From the NCBI GenBank assembly GCA_004173515.1, contig SECN01000009.1:1-47952 (forward strand): a stretch of DNA of 47,952 bases, in the 5' to 3' direction. The notes under the pieces are model-generated. The model was not told where the DNA came from. It saw nothing but the letters and a program-made list of their open reading frames with translations, and did not search any database. The DNA is from Myxococcaceae bacterium (GTDB lineage: Bacteria; Myxococcota; Myxococcia; Myxococcales; Myxococcaceae). A program made the position numbers and the translations under genes. Below, in pieces: positions 43,201 to 45,506 of this stretch (positions are counted from its first letter, which is position 1; the number at the start of each line of letters is the position of its first letter).

Positions 43201-45504
43201 GCCGGTGCGGCGCTCCAGCCCCGCGTTGTCGATGGCCTGCACCTCGATGCGGTGCCGCCGGCCCACGCTGGTCACCGGAGGCACCCAGGTGAAGGTGTAG
43301 TCCTTGGACGCGGTGGAGGAACCCGCGAGTCCGTCCGCGGTGAGCGTGGTGGTGGCCACCGCGTTGCCATCCACCAGCAGCGCCGTCCTCACGCCAAACG
43401 ACAGCGCGTCGTCGGCCACGAGGCCAATGATGGTGAGCGGCAACCCGGCGCGAGCCTCCACCAACGTTCCCAGCGGCTGGCGGATGGACACCAGCGGCGG
43501 AGCGTTCTTCACGATGCTGACGAGCAGCGTGGGCCCCTGCGCCAGCGCGCCCCCTGAATCCACACCCACGGCACGCAGCGCCGCGCTGCTGCCCGCGCTG
43601 CCGGGAGGCGGTACGTAGGTCACCTCCCAGAGCGGCACGACCACGTGCTTCAAGGGCTTCGAGTCGGGAACCGTGCGAATCTCCACGCGCGGCGTCTGGG
43701 CGACGCCCAGGGGGGCGCCGTCCACGGTGAAGCGCACGGACTGGAAGTCCAGCGCGGACAGCGCGCCGCCCGTCCAGTCGCCGCTCGTCACCTGGATGAC
43801 CTGGGGCTGTCCCTCGATGAGGTTCGCCCCCGTGGAGGGCGTTTCGTACACGAGCGTCCTGGTACTGGGACCCGCCACCGGGACGACCTTCACCTCCACG
43901 GGCGCGGCGTCGACCGTGAGGCCGCTCAGGTCCGTCACCTCCGCGTGGATGATCAGCGTCGTCCCCGCGGCGGGGGGCGCCTGGACCTGGAGCACGTAGG
44001 GCGCCTCCAGGTCCGTGGCCACGGGCACCCGGTCCCGGCCCAGCTTGAACTGGACCTGCTGGACGCCGTAGTCATCGCTGGCGAGCGCCTTCACCTCGAA
44101 GGAGCTGCCCGCCGTCACCGAACCCGGGGCCGCGAGGCGGATCTCCGGCGACGCCCTGAGCACGCTGACGCTGCGCGAAAGGGCGGGCAGGCTCCCTCCC
44201 GGGCAGTCACTACAGGCATAGGTGGCATTGATGCTGGCGCTGCCCGGCCGCACGGAAGTCAGGCGTCCATTGGCCACCTTGAGGACGTCCACGTCGGAGG
44301 AGCGCCAGTCGATGCGCTCCCTGAAGACCGTCAAGTCCACCATCCGCCCGTCGTCCAGGACGCCCATCAGCTTGAGCTGGAGGGTGGCGCCCACCCGGGG
44401 AATGGAGGGATCCGTCAGCTCCGGGGAGATCACCACGCTGTCGATGTGCGCGGTGTCCGTGACGCTGACGGGAACCATCACCGTCCGGTTGGCATACGTG
44501 ACCCGCAGCGTGGTGTCGCCATGCGACAGCGCCGTGGCCCGGCCCTCCCGGGTCACGAAGACGACGTCGGGGTTGTCGGAGGAATAGGTGACACCGTGGC
44601 GCCCGCCCGACAGGTCCACGTCGCCCGCGACGGCGAAGCGGCCGGTGACCTGGAGGGCCGCGGAGTCGCCCACGGACTGGAGCAGCAGGAACTCCGGCGC
44701 GACAGTCAGGTCCACCAGCGGATCAAAAGAGGTGGCGCTCGTGAACTCGACCGCGGAGGTGTGGACGCTGCGTCCGAAGGCGTCCCGGAGCACCACGTCC
44801 GCGATGATCACCCCGTCCGGGGGAAGCGTTCCGCCCACCGTGGGGATGGAGAAGCTGACGCGTCCGGGTGCGCTGGCGCGGGGCCTCGCGGAAACGCCGC
44901 GCGCGAGCGCGAAGGCCTTGGGCTCCACGTCGGACAGGTCGCCATGGACGGTGCGCAGCGCGAGCGCCGAAGCGCCCAGCACGGACACCTCGGCCGAACT
45001 GACGCTCCCCTTGTGGTTCACCTCCAGCACGATGCGTCCGGAGTCCGGCGTCGCCCGCACGGTCAACGGCGTGGGCCCGAAGGCCGGCGCGCCCGCCAGG
45101 GCGTCGAACTTCGTGACCCCCGGGGCACCGGCGGTCCCCTCCAGGTCGTACGGCGTGGCGGTGACCGTGAGGAAGCCGTCCTCCGGGAAGGCGGCCTTCA
45201 GCGGCACCAGCAGGTGGAAGGGCACCGCCCCCGCGAAGTCGCGCTCCACCACCACGTCCGTCAGCGCCGGGACGGGCTGCTGTCCCGGGGAACCCACGGC
45301 GACGGACACCTTCAGGCGCGACACCTGCCCGGCGATGTCGAACCCCAGCTCCGCGCGCACCGCGCCCGGGCGCAGCGGCGAGAGCGGATAGGTCGCGGAG
45401 ACCTCCGGCGGAGAGGACCCTGTCTGGGCACCCGCGGTGAAGGCGAAGCCCAGGCAGAGGGCCACGAGCACGAGGCGCCCGACGGATGACACGGACCGAT
45501 TCAC
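13249..45504 (-). CDS. Giant secreted multidomain surface protein, 10,751 aa (Ig-like, LVIVD propeller, IPT/TIG repeats)
   Basis: One unbroken frame of 32.3 kb. The start is GTG 45504, five bases after GGAGG and directly before a Sec signal peptide (hydrophobic residues 11-24, likely cleavage AGA|Q after residue 26). Order by eye: two Big_2-like domains (about 259-430); about 20 Ig-like repeats of 85-125 aa (440-2916); seven tandem supermodules of LVIVD beta-propeller, Big_5-like Ig and two IPT/TIG domains (2919-7425); Ig-like domains (7430-7949); a propeller (8036-8329); Ig-like (8332-8722); one or two more propellers (8735-9322); Ig-like (9325-9939); and a Cys/Asp-rich C-terminus (9939-10751) mixing PPC-like beta domains with DGDEDD calcium-type motifs. 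Such domains are typical of adhesive or structural extracellular proteins. No enzyme motif, transmembrane anchor, LPXTG, MYXO-CTERM or autotransporter barrel was seen. Cysteines before the tail mostly fall in close pairs, as expected outside the cytoplasm. A giant adhesin or scaffold is the best guess; the real role is unknown. Confidence 0.95.
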   Translation of the reverse strand: MNRSVSSVGRLVLVALCLGFAFTAGAQTGSSPPEVSATYPLSPLRPGAVRAELGFDIAGQVSRLKVSVAVGSPGQQPVPALTDVVVERDFAGAVPFHLLVPLKAAFPEDGFLTVTATPYDLEGTAGAPGVTKFDALAGAPAFGPTPLTVRATPDSGRIVLEVNHKGSVSSAEVSVLGASALALRTVHGDLSDVEPKAFALARGVSARPRASAPGRVSFSIPTVGGTLPPDGVIIADVVLRDAFGRSVHTSAVEFTSATSFDPLVDLTVAPEFLLLQSVGDSAALQVTGRFAVAGDVDLSGGRHGVTYSSDNPDVVFVTREGRATALSHGDTTLRVTYANRTVMVPVSVTDTAHIDSVVISPELTDPSIPRVGATLQLKLMGVLDDGRMVDLTVFRERIDWRSSDVDVLKVANGRLTSVRPGSASINATYACSDCPGGSLPALSRSVSVLRASPEIRLAAPGSVTAGSSFEVKALASDDYGVQQVQFKLGRDRVPVATDLEAPYVLQVQAPPAAGTTLIIHAEVTDLSGLTVDAAPVEVKVVPVAGPSTRTLVYETPSTGANLIEGQPQVIQVTSGDWTGGALSALDFQSVRFTVDGAPLGVAQTPRVEIRTVPDSKPLKHVVVPLWEVTYVPPPGSAGSSAALRAVGVDSGGALAQGPTLLVSIVKNAPPLVSIRQPLGTLVEARAGLPLTIIGLVADDALSFGVRTALLVDGNAVATTTLTADGLAGSSTASKDYTFTWVPPVTSVGRRHRIEVQAIDNAGLERRTGFDLAVQSDAPPQVAIQTPTHNANVVAGSTLQLTAKVIDDKADPVSVFWYVNDAGVGQSVTPPFLVRYVAPGEGGTLSVTALARDSHGQVGLSPDGGVTVRVEPDTQKPTASFLTPRPGAKVAPGQPLLVTVVGTDNVDTTRVRLSILKNNGPDGPTVYGAPELIHEDPSPLENNGIRGSFITHVVVPANLVVDGWKLLVEAFDSTGVPGTAEYPLVLGTDGRPTVEFVSPSPEDTVTVGATLQVLLKAQDDIAVAGVGLSVNGVPQTELTSPPYRFLVQVPGTPGRMTLRATVRDSSGAHALVEPVLSVNVVEDTERPMVAFRKPLEGSRLFTGDPVDVEVVGADNVAVTQARLIVNGDAAHPLSPQPVGGTDGGLYRVFVFRVPHAQAVANGTAMTLLAKVEDAAQNKAERALELPVVANAPPQVTLFTPAARTPVKEGEDVAITFTVANDDGPVSWTGRSGGVPGAFPPIPATQDLSKLQRVVVRAPVISGASGLPPTVGIAVVDAHDAGSFTDVVLDVAPDLEAPIVLLASPLPPREGKLEVAVGGSLGLRAEVSDDVRVTRMGVVVDGTYELAEVAGDARLRASRENFEEVRTPNPQGPGDILLSRRYVGSWAGTVAFPSADARLGAGAHTLQVVGYDAAGHRRLSEPAVPFEIVARQDKLPPVVRLSLAGTPDARTCVAGSEPVLLVHATDDTAIDSLKLNFDGALLTPGAPGPGARLTSTGGGASLQISGPLPLPALDASGPRTVVLEVRAEDSAHRVTLTTLSCELVADTAPFVAWVTPDASSVLVEEQLTPGSLELREDVGLKALWLALSSRKVTAATDSTLRIPFETELVPGTRPVPAATLVFGEDSEAPHAGSRFTATVSQDALTLTPPVRPRGNRQPGALRLEVPSWGSGPGARAKVKYVYRRKNTTDDPFFLAHPSGVSAPVTLVESAGTRIAQLDFPSALLDLEEVVVELEADAAGSSPLVSRLGLRYQVGDSSVPPQLRVEASGVKAAVEWLETTLVAGQITPRPVKLRLPANWDASLVSATAVAVDTRGVVTRAERGFSRQTDAELPRVAITSAGRNNTAVAGREFKAQVTVSDNAGLAKVRLSARGEEAGEQALAGVSQVVDFTVRAGLVTAGTVELSATVEDRAGQSATSSPVFVQVKPDAPPVVELLGLTSAGESLTRTELRSGFVRLLQGTDAELRFELSDDVLVKDYCIGFTSDACAGPGGLDPVSGLPTGWTSVGQSSRTVNVTFRPPGGLNGAPSVLTLTVRDDRNVETQSRLIIEPRPPRAPDLALLAPATDAALVEGSIQLQLGALAGDDTRIHHVEWWINGNRAIDQAESVGRPIETFRDDDGVPVASDASVRLALATLRTAPEDYDRFRTYRTKLSLPPGFVKLDPNRAEAFLRVRVDAVDLEGHRASVERRVRVVQDTGLPMASFLRPTLGQDLVEGTPVLIQAQAYDNAFVDRVELYAGPSASALQLIHTAGDFPPENAVPGSDFAVYSPFITFQHIVPRLAALGGLDSVPYFVAVRARDVSGNWGDLEFQQIDIVRDREPALAIVSPADATPVVVGNPVTVVMAAEDDVGVTSVQLFANNEPVGPALHQPPYVFAYVPPAGTTPGTEIALRGKAIDSFGHPVWSQTLKVVVKDDAVPTVALAQPRNGAEVVEGQDFAVLVAAQDDVRVDLVDVSVEGTVDGTLHFVGTARPYSFRVPLPYGSAGRELVIRAKARDSAYQEVSAPETRVRVVKDETPPTVAFVSPANNSRRVEGLRLDLEARAEDNVSVAAVVIRVKVGSAPEPVEVARLPAPPFRFSYAIPKGLATQGPVPLVFTAEAIDSSDNRGTAQVRVEAIGDAKPSVDVVAPARAVVGRPALLSATASDDVAVAHVTFLVGPNENALVEVGRRFLLPYEFRYVALPEQVGQTLWMQAKVVDSAGQETASRKVSFPVVEDLPPSVKLLKPVDGATLLEGSRVRLEANVEDAEGALASVTFFVDGRKVATSTAPAGIPGRPNAYAASYAVPVNGPANLTFKAVGVDSAGQEVESEEHTVSVIPDAVAPQVELVDPPAFDVVTEAEPLVLAAAAEDNGVVDSVSFHVDGVKVGTSVVPVEGRAGRPLFPFTWLVPNSAAGEPRSLDARARDLSSLEAISQPVQVEVGMRPAHAPAAFFGVGTASTVQLSAFALDSRTSHGMVGGTNLPRGALPDDERHGVHFFTLGAEGVVLDGRVPLDFAPLASVFHGNLALVVVAGDVVSGRLPELVVIDVTNLSMPKVLGSVDLAGPRAHAVTTEGHLAFVANGEAGVVVVDLKEPSQPQRLTVVPVAGDARDVSVAGDRLLVAAGAGGLRVHDLLDPSLGEQGFVPVPGGAEQVSVVGARALVGCQGPMAALAVVDVGVSPPRLQSVLSHAPARQDLLATGQRSLAVSGGLAVSSVQLVNQSSVQQKGLLSASVIPPDGFAQTFVRANLPSARDVALHDSRPFALFGDQGVVDFNLPRFLVTDVLPADGADQVAPSGREPKVVVTFTSPIDAASILPTTAVLRAGRRMDGAVIPATVTVGDPDVAEAQRNPRQLVFTLTGSSPEITPSLPLNTDIHVVISSVPADALKSVGGTVLEGGFASRFRTRSSAGVPPAIVRVEPPSGPEQGGTRVRIRGTGLRAGARVFFSSEEATEVGLDPSGEFLTALTPPQSRGPVRVQVVNPEGLQSSLLGGFVYLPTLQVTTVSPSTGRLAGGDVVELSGAGFQVGATVSFRGVATVRAATEVRVMSPGRISLKTPPGDFGPADLLVENPDGQRAEAPGAFLFSDLDTAMVLNRYDPKLGDGTGRPNDSLPQGVPGALVLSDQRVWMLSRANVVPGATAVEVLKKSVQGALSLVDVRVPKQASVTGGVSFPPPYLPRALAVRGTTAYVVADAQELEGVELQGEGGPSLLVVDATLPTEPRFAYALPFEGTALGVDVVDDLALVAAGEGGLAVFSLRDPLKPMLLDSVRTFLQGGVQAPSSITRVRVLGRHAVLSALRNNNVATLVVDLARPGFPVVGEVSPGFGDLGVSGVSALAAGAGGVRTVSLARPTQPRVLATVPALVPVVQKLADLGPHLGVSAGGGLVQLDLVSDLSAPLAVDAVDLHPGTSIADVAVEGSVIAASIDEVRPYSKAMDGLALIEVPFPVVVKSQPSAGDTGALVKTSIELSVSTPLKASPNASVRLMELDGSAEGSLVSATWSVDTAGRLITLQPTNLLKGRTSYRVVAQGLVAANEAVMPGRFVAEFETASAQAQVPVTLKCPAPGAGGTDCISPREGSVAGGTVVKLRGTGFETGLEVRFAGTPATDVVVSPDRTEVTLKTPPGAAGAATLEVRNPSGGTLTRVGAFLYTQGLSLASVAPDRGPTSGGTRVVLQGTGFATDGSMEVYFGDQRALRVRALGMGRLEAYTPNGPRGPMNVKVVRPDQGATATKTGGFTYDQPTDSSVAFAGELRDLVVIGDALYTVGAGGLSVVDLSNLYTRGLLAGTPIPPERRTELIDEDKDRVDDRILGQWNSGGLELLSVSYPPEGGDRLFVGGGQRDTSGKYVSATVVELDISNPAHPFQVNSTRAGGAAAFALDARDDRMLGAMGAGGLRGYDISHAPFLLHTLTDFPSANPLSTQAMALAVEQGRAVMGTGVWQPGHVFTQGQLHLVDMQRAPVAKASLAVSVQRVRLFRDLAVVAAGDEGLVLVRMVGLDSLQVLPGKVSKAVLGGFASDVRMVGSLAYVAVGEAGVAVVDLSNPESPRLLHHVGGARGGAARTVAVAGGRVISVRQRGATGWSLEFGPAAELVLVSSSVSHGERVPRDLSSLLLTFSTTLTPESAKQAVSLQVAGEEWLRTGTPKVDLEAGSAQQPVSTLVVRLRPELPLPAGASVRLAVSEQLATPDGKKLLAPFAVDFQAASGNGLRPRIAQVVPRVGPKDGGSQVQLLGQGFAPDAVVSIGGVTAPTTLFHDPTRLSAVVPPGAHPGLADVVVTNVSTGLSDRRAGGFLYKEEMTLSGATPRFLDPRGGSEMEIVGTGFLPAWAYGALGAPTVEVGGVPARSVSVVSPELLRVEAPVGTFGSDGRARVRVRSTLPNAQDFGSTDLIEDKHLDGKVGYGLERSLANNAPPTATSGEERIEKVFPKSLFVDPQQPRLVYASAGASGEGNRALTGYTGAITHAGVFFNARVLVRYDTTQQGLPQGAAGALATSTADLKHVDRLFGVLGRYLPEGSPLPDYALTPDSMDVAASQGQWLVANGEAGLTVLDSQGPNRLGAAKFGVYGESEYATRVLPTPIGGWVAFNGMVKNPPPGSSLCVGKMPAAGTSGKVRLLDTRFPSDPLLVRTVSLEGEPYGLAVHDGLLFIAEGQHEGVYFCPSETAPPPPEFSLSGGSRGGQRTTYHARDGQLTHPQGRLSILDPAAPDTVLGSLAYAANLTDVVVVRDVAIVAAAELGLLFIDVSDPAHPLEITSARLPFDSKLSNTPGQPQRLRLLGDMLFVSANEGGVVLVNVANPRAPQWVSGGNTEVAMDSAAVGDRLLVAGRDRVTELAVPFTYVTGMTPARDSTVAPNATVLEVLMSRPINFATVHTEADTQGEPTVELLGPGGARVPLKSPVEIRSDAQLRYGLKLEPQAALAANTDYTLHIEGIRDDRGGLLLIPFRARFTTGSDTSGMPRVVAASPQSLSRQLGGMLTLSGSGFTGVERVRIGAKTVDCALPAGECSALEGGTQLRLRAPSADQAGPADVVVMHPGGPSSELPSGVFYRDDLEASVATLSPDHGPVNGGTRVTLTLDRPALMPGMQVIVGDLAAEEVDVIDLTHLKFTVPEGRAGLASVRLVPFQENADGGVVSDGGVVSDGGVVSDGGVVSDGGVALAGVAVGVFAYDMPFGESLALPGFPPLEASELKLVGDLLYVGASSTSAPGLYLFDVFLQERPIAKGNLRTDHPVRGLDVSGPLALLAEGSAITAVDVSVPEAPFQLGQVATSGLATGVRIEGARAYVSVVEPSAGSGQIQVLDLTKPPLAMVPAESVSLYPEDGLALDLGPERFYVLTSRIQGTVGDGLRLAIYDRQGVRKGDVRVDNTLTSLDALVRSRVSVRSGRAYVTVGNRVHVFDVSEANEAAPVRLQGAVLDTPGTGLTWAGGSLWVATQGRTETVVEVPPTELLATGSTPAHGSLAPVDVLVSVDFNVAIAPDSVADAGTVTARGPDNVDRVVDGTWEVVQRVRGASLQFKPVAPNVTLFNAGEQVHVSVKKGSLKTVGASPLRLAAGVDVRFGIAASAVAVQPTIESIVPSSGVRTQATPVVIRGLNYRAGLQVWVGGKQVTPLTIALDGKSVSLSIPSANGPTDVAGPVTVEVRDSSGLSASRVAGFTYRDALSVATLTPDRAEQRGGILVTLTGTGFARGLTVRFGDQDSFDVRVLSPTRAVATAPPHAPGVVDVVVGGLSDTAAVTKTKAFLYGAGAMARLGTPPLRHLLMERGVLFGAIGGEADITLPGNVPVQGGGLRSWSPGGLWVADVSEPTAIREITRMTFPDSSQGGAWRLASLGGRLYVAAGTGGLKVVDISRPVAPVLEMSLAGTGPTVDVVAGGELVFTADSGGVRAWRTTEGSRPRQTGLRAIEGGVTALALHDGYLLAAGGSTGNSRLYVLDARRGDLPVVGWMQLAARARHISREGSRAFVSLGALKQVAVINLADVAHPSSIATLALEDPTGDGHVSAEQTRVTAGIAWVAAGGGKVQRFRVPDVGTAAPLERVSVTGDATTLWDLDQHLLVGTLVLDGAGRVVELPVHHAGEAGYPLAGMIATAPLPHLELWGTRPSAGETVSVLTAPEVRVSEVPRSTTLSEVYLEKADGGAVGAAVSALATDAGMSIQVLPTTALAVSSEYVLRIGRNLSDLRDGGLGTDTEVRFRTASLATPKAPLLGEVLPAYGLPDGGAVVRVQGTGFLAGCKVSIGGELAQGCELENDAGTVARVLSPRGVEGAAAVRIANPDGLSAMRLGAFRYLLPPRITQVSPAFAPANSRGVITLSGEGMFSGSRVLFTPQGSSLRIPARAVVLDASGALQVTVPDGIVGVANITLETTQAASSLEAPPLSLEHTRVGGFTFTLPARETLVADGHVAANVGYALLTARGDQLVALDLSSPGSTATASQVPGVAGPTALAVAGGRAVLVGGSAAVRYDLGGCGVGPGSACAPQERDRVLLVPGVPMSEAAANADASLVALAGGSDLLLLGELREVNAAQPPLDVVAQISVAPGTVRGLGMVAGGALAVLIDEGTSSRLELRGIEDGQLGLLGVVIGLPGAARGLAAEGSRVAVATGASVHLYDVFHPASPLLVGSWTSADASEDAVRSVALSGPWVLAAGRTRAAWLDTTAGENLVERTFASYAAVTNPRALLGNGMAVIGGAPATYLFDTLPYPTVASASPLPGGTLAQGGTVSLALASELPLSVAVDSTGSLTDSQGNVIALAGLTRMASTVRLKPAADLTPGVEVTARVTFGSTQFQGGTVLRPWMFSVRGGEPGPGFSVGPLLPGYGAIEGGYDVLVSGTGIPVDSQVFFGQQPLVNVEPPTSAELRVRVPAAQVAGPVRVRIQSGAGTALEVPGGFIYLAKLELLSVAPNPADLQGEWVTLTGRGFTRGLQVFFDNALTETRSLTATSVQAWMPPGPRKLIAIRLQQQREALTLDGVLLRSDKRAPRVASWSVESGSLVEAQRKVFTATFDEPLAVLASQTAVMQLRDSSGQPVAGTTQVEVATRTVTLTLNAGAPTLKPRGRYTLEVSGVKDLDGNVSTVESRAFTVKDTTGPTVTLKLKGSSVALGSVPLPVGVEHVFLVSAVDDSGEPTTNPGLTIGTEQVSASSDGFHYRWLPSAGNTTVKLVATATDSSGNVGRSSDYVVALASDPPPSVSFLQPPQRMVSRVEGEALTLEVQASDTDGRSPNTGWVKSLELSLNGSVFKRQTFTSTSGPVVFGPTTLVMEPVAQGPEVRDVVVRAVDNNGSYSEPAVIQVTVTPDTHAPQVSWLSPVDGQRIASGTVVDLRASITDSNALASVVFTQAVGTEAPRQIASFQGPASKVRWVAPTVSSNTPVRLTVVAKDSRGNVESQHVNLTVTKPGGLARPFVAFLSPLGFPASMYERENVKVELTATSRVAIDRVRLSIDGQEQVLVQPPWSRYARMPETQGTPRRIWLRAVAVDADGQESEPALQEVEVKDSWDDPLLTAETLPVGPLWLGGSTLHVSGVGTDGGVAMATAVRVADASVPAVGVNTFELPLGGEGASVVASVEATDYGAGNLVRQRMGQLAVFAREAATVRQAKGAAVVGVAVRGDTWAVLRVDSTGSSVELRSRSTLEVMATRTLTGQAVGLAFVEDRLAVALSRTGRGALAFLKLSDLSDVTTATLRRPPSAVAPVRGGLMVGTDEGVETWTARGEFASRRPMGPVLALAANGDVAAVLGEAGRLEVLEAGVFQAPGRSRSTQAATGATRVALVGGEPCAVGPASVKCFRAAQADPKVLQATGTMPLDATALSASGYGPWLVVGTAKGARVFDARSAAMPDAGHPFGVGEFPAVMGAVAVAGGDLLAADARAVSRLGLARGPLTPDVSLGAPDGGVVAVAGGRLTLTPSLTDEVEPFNAYTAELRVDGRTVEVLDSRLPTRVDLPRDAGSTSLSLHVSDHAGNRDSDGTPVSLSATEGGPLLVDLQAPAQGVEGGLLPVVAVPASPARVDAVVITLLDPDDLDTVLATATAMPPVFTVALEMPVLGGSRRLDGHYQLKAVASSGGVPGVPFVKDVEVLVGSETPAFSLQYAGGAIQEGSLLPVAAVFSPPVTGSVEVHFSVDGEEQQVIQGPPFTTSLRMPLLRERDGGAGSNAPVPLSALAITQEGRFFRTPEGANVTVTPDVTLPVIVESNFVVEPSGSTVAAGSSVVARMSATDNVAVESQGLQILLDGQPVATGGSSLVYTVPAGTPAGSLLKVVATATDRAGNAAVLKEKERRVVAPSLPGPSTDSAGIFAHARKLVLRGDLVAVTTPTGVSLGRLSHGAAPTLQPLATLTLGSEPASIALMEQYLLIARGALGLDVVDVSVPEQPRFRGNARSSSRNPVVSVGGVNRAFASTDELIYTVDLREPGIPVFNSSYLYDKGPILTASADHVFAAYRDLGVNYIRGNIAHDSAPTKQWRLTGVAKAAEQMGGWLVVGTAQGLEMVLLDGPQTLARPGLVLGTGVRAVAVAGGTAWLACEDGWLRSVDVRDPWRPTFVAMEPLDATALTVSGGVLLAATDAGVRVRALPVQAVGAAPTALGMLSLNVSSVSASRRGGWLASVDGPRLLDLERPTSPTFAEPLATLAAARQTVQVGRDVFILGPEKLSVWVEDNQGFFSFEGAGTTTRGGRLAALGALSRFDVSPKRLWALGPDRLFTVTTADAQNLGTLELTSVPVDLSGDERRAVVALGAQGFTVVGVDAEGGLETRASVTGAADAVALEGDVVVAGAGTAFRVYDLGGAMPASRGGGSTTGGQIRRIRLSGRLALIVTDAGVEAWDVSTLSAPVRRTTMAAPGARDASLMGSTVVVASGVDGVRVFPAPDMPVAASARLMTASAVVDADAGEWVLVDALVAGLRVDDAELLVDGRPWSRLDVERPRVAWQVPSATSVATRFKLQVRARGAGGVEAISPELTVRVRAPATSDEMTLEASLTNTGWSEPLYSGQPIRLEAKVNRGEPPYTVTASLDGVLLGSLSVAASTDPYSPFYYPGYFVGDFRLPVFRSPNPPGNLVVTAVDSRGVPVTTTLDVELKSDTNDAPSLSDMPEVLRISPAVNAFTVYVHDSGPSVFRLYLDGQLLGTASKFGDYPDPYALPVTLTLPPEMLGHRVQLKAVVEDFMGGAPFVQTWDYVVAPERNPPELSMFMSNDAGAQYEAVPGQQYSLSFTASPSAGGIRHIEARAIVGGQWLDDSHVTGGTSELLGSVTDGGTLTATYTFPGLTDPDLEGHDYVGFLVTAVDDGDMSATQAFFKSFKLNTVRSVFRTIDEYPSNNRSPEGYPVTVTVTAVDPDGIASMDLSVRTPDGALIPATTSLTCLESEEVPICRRSVANVAPTRTGTWYAEGSVIDGLGARRDFKLPLNVVANTGPTASIVTPTSYVLRGMSLAIDGVFGDAPKFDWLRLSLDGLSVPLAEQAATPVPEFEDIRLSGSYTPTTTGVLTARASAQAVGGRQALAVLTVPVYPEDAAKTCSAPVPIPRTTELRPVSQALAPAHEVCGRSFTSGSWHELPFDGPVTKLRLSAAWEVDETARLPRIAVQDMEPASCTPMGAPTCNFTSDGVLTGGSYAQEFTGAFSKHARVFVEGVPAGQGLSILSASLGEGAWCVPEEQSTFPCTTGSCSPTGQVLSNGQPEFRCHLSQCNDGINNTDPEDTVFDYPNHPGCDSPWDDSEEMPTLLPACAPTDTEDDDQDGLKNWPDDPGCSSASGDSEEGGDGESCAEPIDFNAAARTAGSILTLDFTGAEKDEFLACGSPDSTDRVVGVKMPGRGRLFVYGDPHITAVEVRRTCAETRPGNSRTCSEPRTSNAPEWPLQFQLEPPSGTPSNPPFYLIVGGTGTGRLKVGGRINADERCDPAQPWFECGSDQVCSNRGAEGSWCKDPRCSDGVNSDGDEDDAVDYPNDPGCDSPMDDDESNPPQLPECGDGKDNEGDALKDQGEDPECLDAADTSELYCGTLVASTSLPRVIEGSTRGAGDVLESCFGYSAPERVYDLVAPVRGLYRLQLVGEEDMTLTLRRDSCLGPSLDGQCNQTYPLEPLDKSIWLEAGEHLVMLVETDGPADFSLSIRPPTACSNGLNDDGDEDALVDFPNDPGCTSPEDDDETDPPGSVLCSNLQDDDGDGLEDADDPACFGPGVFSETFTCGGVTTTDLPSGPLPLRRPEVISGVSAFSASTCGDEYRTSPEKVFLWAAPVKGRYEFNTNNSRIETELSLVAPACGVKELLACGSPGTTPRSRSIEWNLEAHERVVIVVDGDSEGGDFVLNIREVSAP
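13660..15140 (-). repeat. Cys/Asp-rich repeats near the giant protein's C-terminus
   Basis: Three clusters of paired motifs (about 15130-14915, 14415-14205 and 13850-13660) read C-x-D/N-G-x-N-x-D-G-D-E-D-x-x-D-Y/F-P-N-D-P-G-C-x-S-P-x-D-D-D-E, for example CSDGVNSDGDEDD with PNDPGCDSP. They alternate with PPC-like beta domains. The DxDxDG spacing recalls EF-hand or thrombospondin type-3 calcium loops, and the two cysteines of each motif probably pair. Calcium binding is inferred. Confidence 0.75.
15690..22900 (-). repeat. Mixed Ig-like and beta-propeller blocks after the supermodules
   Basis: Residues about 7536-9939 of the giant protein break the supermodule pattern. Four or so Ig-like domains (22890-21660) are followed by a propeller-like block (21400-20520, blades such as LALAANGDVAAVLGEAGRLEV). 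Next come Ig-like domains (20510-19340), one or two further propellers (19300-17540, blades GALGLDVVDVSVPEQP and LRSVDVRDPWRP), and Ig-like domains again (17530-15690). TIG domains are absent here. Confidence 0.7.
23230..36750 (-). repeat. Seven tandem supermodules: LVIVD propeller, Big_5-like Ig, IPT/TIG, IPT/TIG
   Basis: The same four-part order recurs seven times. Approximate module bounds are 36750-34825, 34825-32885, 32885-30960, 30960-28600, 28600-26890, 26890-24960 and 24960-23230, so the period is about 1.7-2.4 kb. Propeller blades show LVIVD-type motifs such as VVDLSNPESP, VVDISRPVAP, FIDVSDPAHP and VIDVTNLSMP. The Big_5-like part opens with a P-x-x-G motif (LPADGADQV, TPAHGSLAP). 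The TIG pairs open SP-x-x-G-x-x-x-GGT with L-x-G-T-G-F (SPSTGRLAGGDVVELSG, TPDRAEQRGGILVTLTG). Domain limits are by eye, to within about 30 bp. Confidence 0.8.
28649..28726 (-). repeat. 18-bp tandem repeat, 4.3 copies, inside the giant gene
   Basis: Four 18-bp units (28649-28666, 28667-28684, 28685-28702, 28703-28720) and a 6-bp remnant; units 2-4 are identical and unit 1 differs by one base. They encode VVSDGG repeats inserted near the end of a TIG domain of supermodule 4. The near-perfect identity points to recent slippage; the length keeps the frame. Confidence 0.96.
36760..44185 (-). repeat. Array of about 20 Ig-like protein repeats
   Basis: About twenty repeats (residues 440-2916 of the giant protein) share a plan: an opening D-x-x-x-P-x-V-x-F/L-x-x-P, then V-x-x-G/E, a central ASDD/AEDN turn, a VSFFVDG-like strand, a PY-x-F-x-Y strand and a closing A-x-D-S-x-G. 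Examples of openings are RPTVEFVSPSPEDTV, PPTVAFVSPANNS and PPSVKLLKPVDGA. They resemble bacterial Ig-like domains of cell-surface rods. The copies are diverged in sequence. Confidence 0.85.
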
Positions 45505-45506
45505 AT

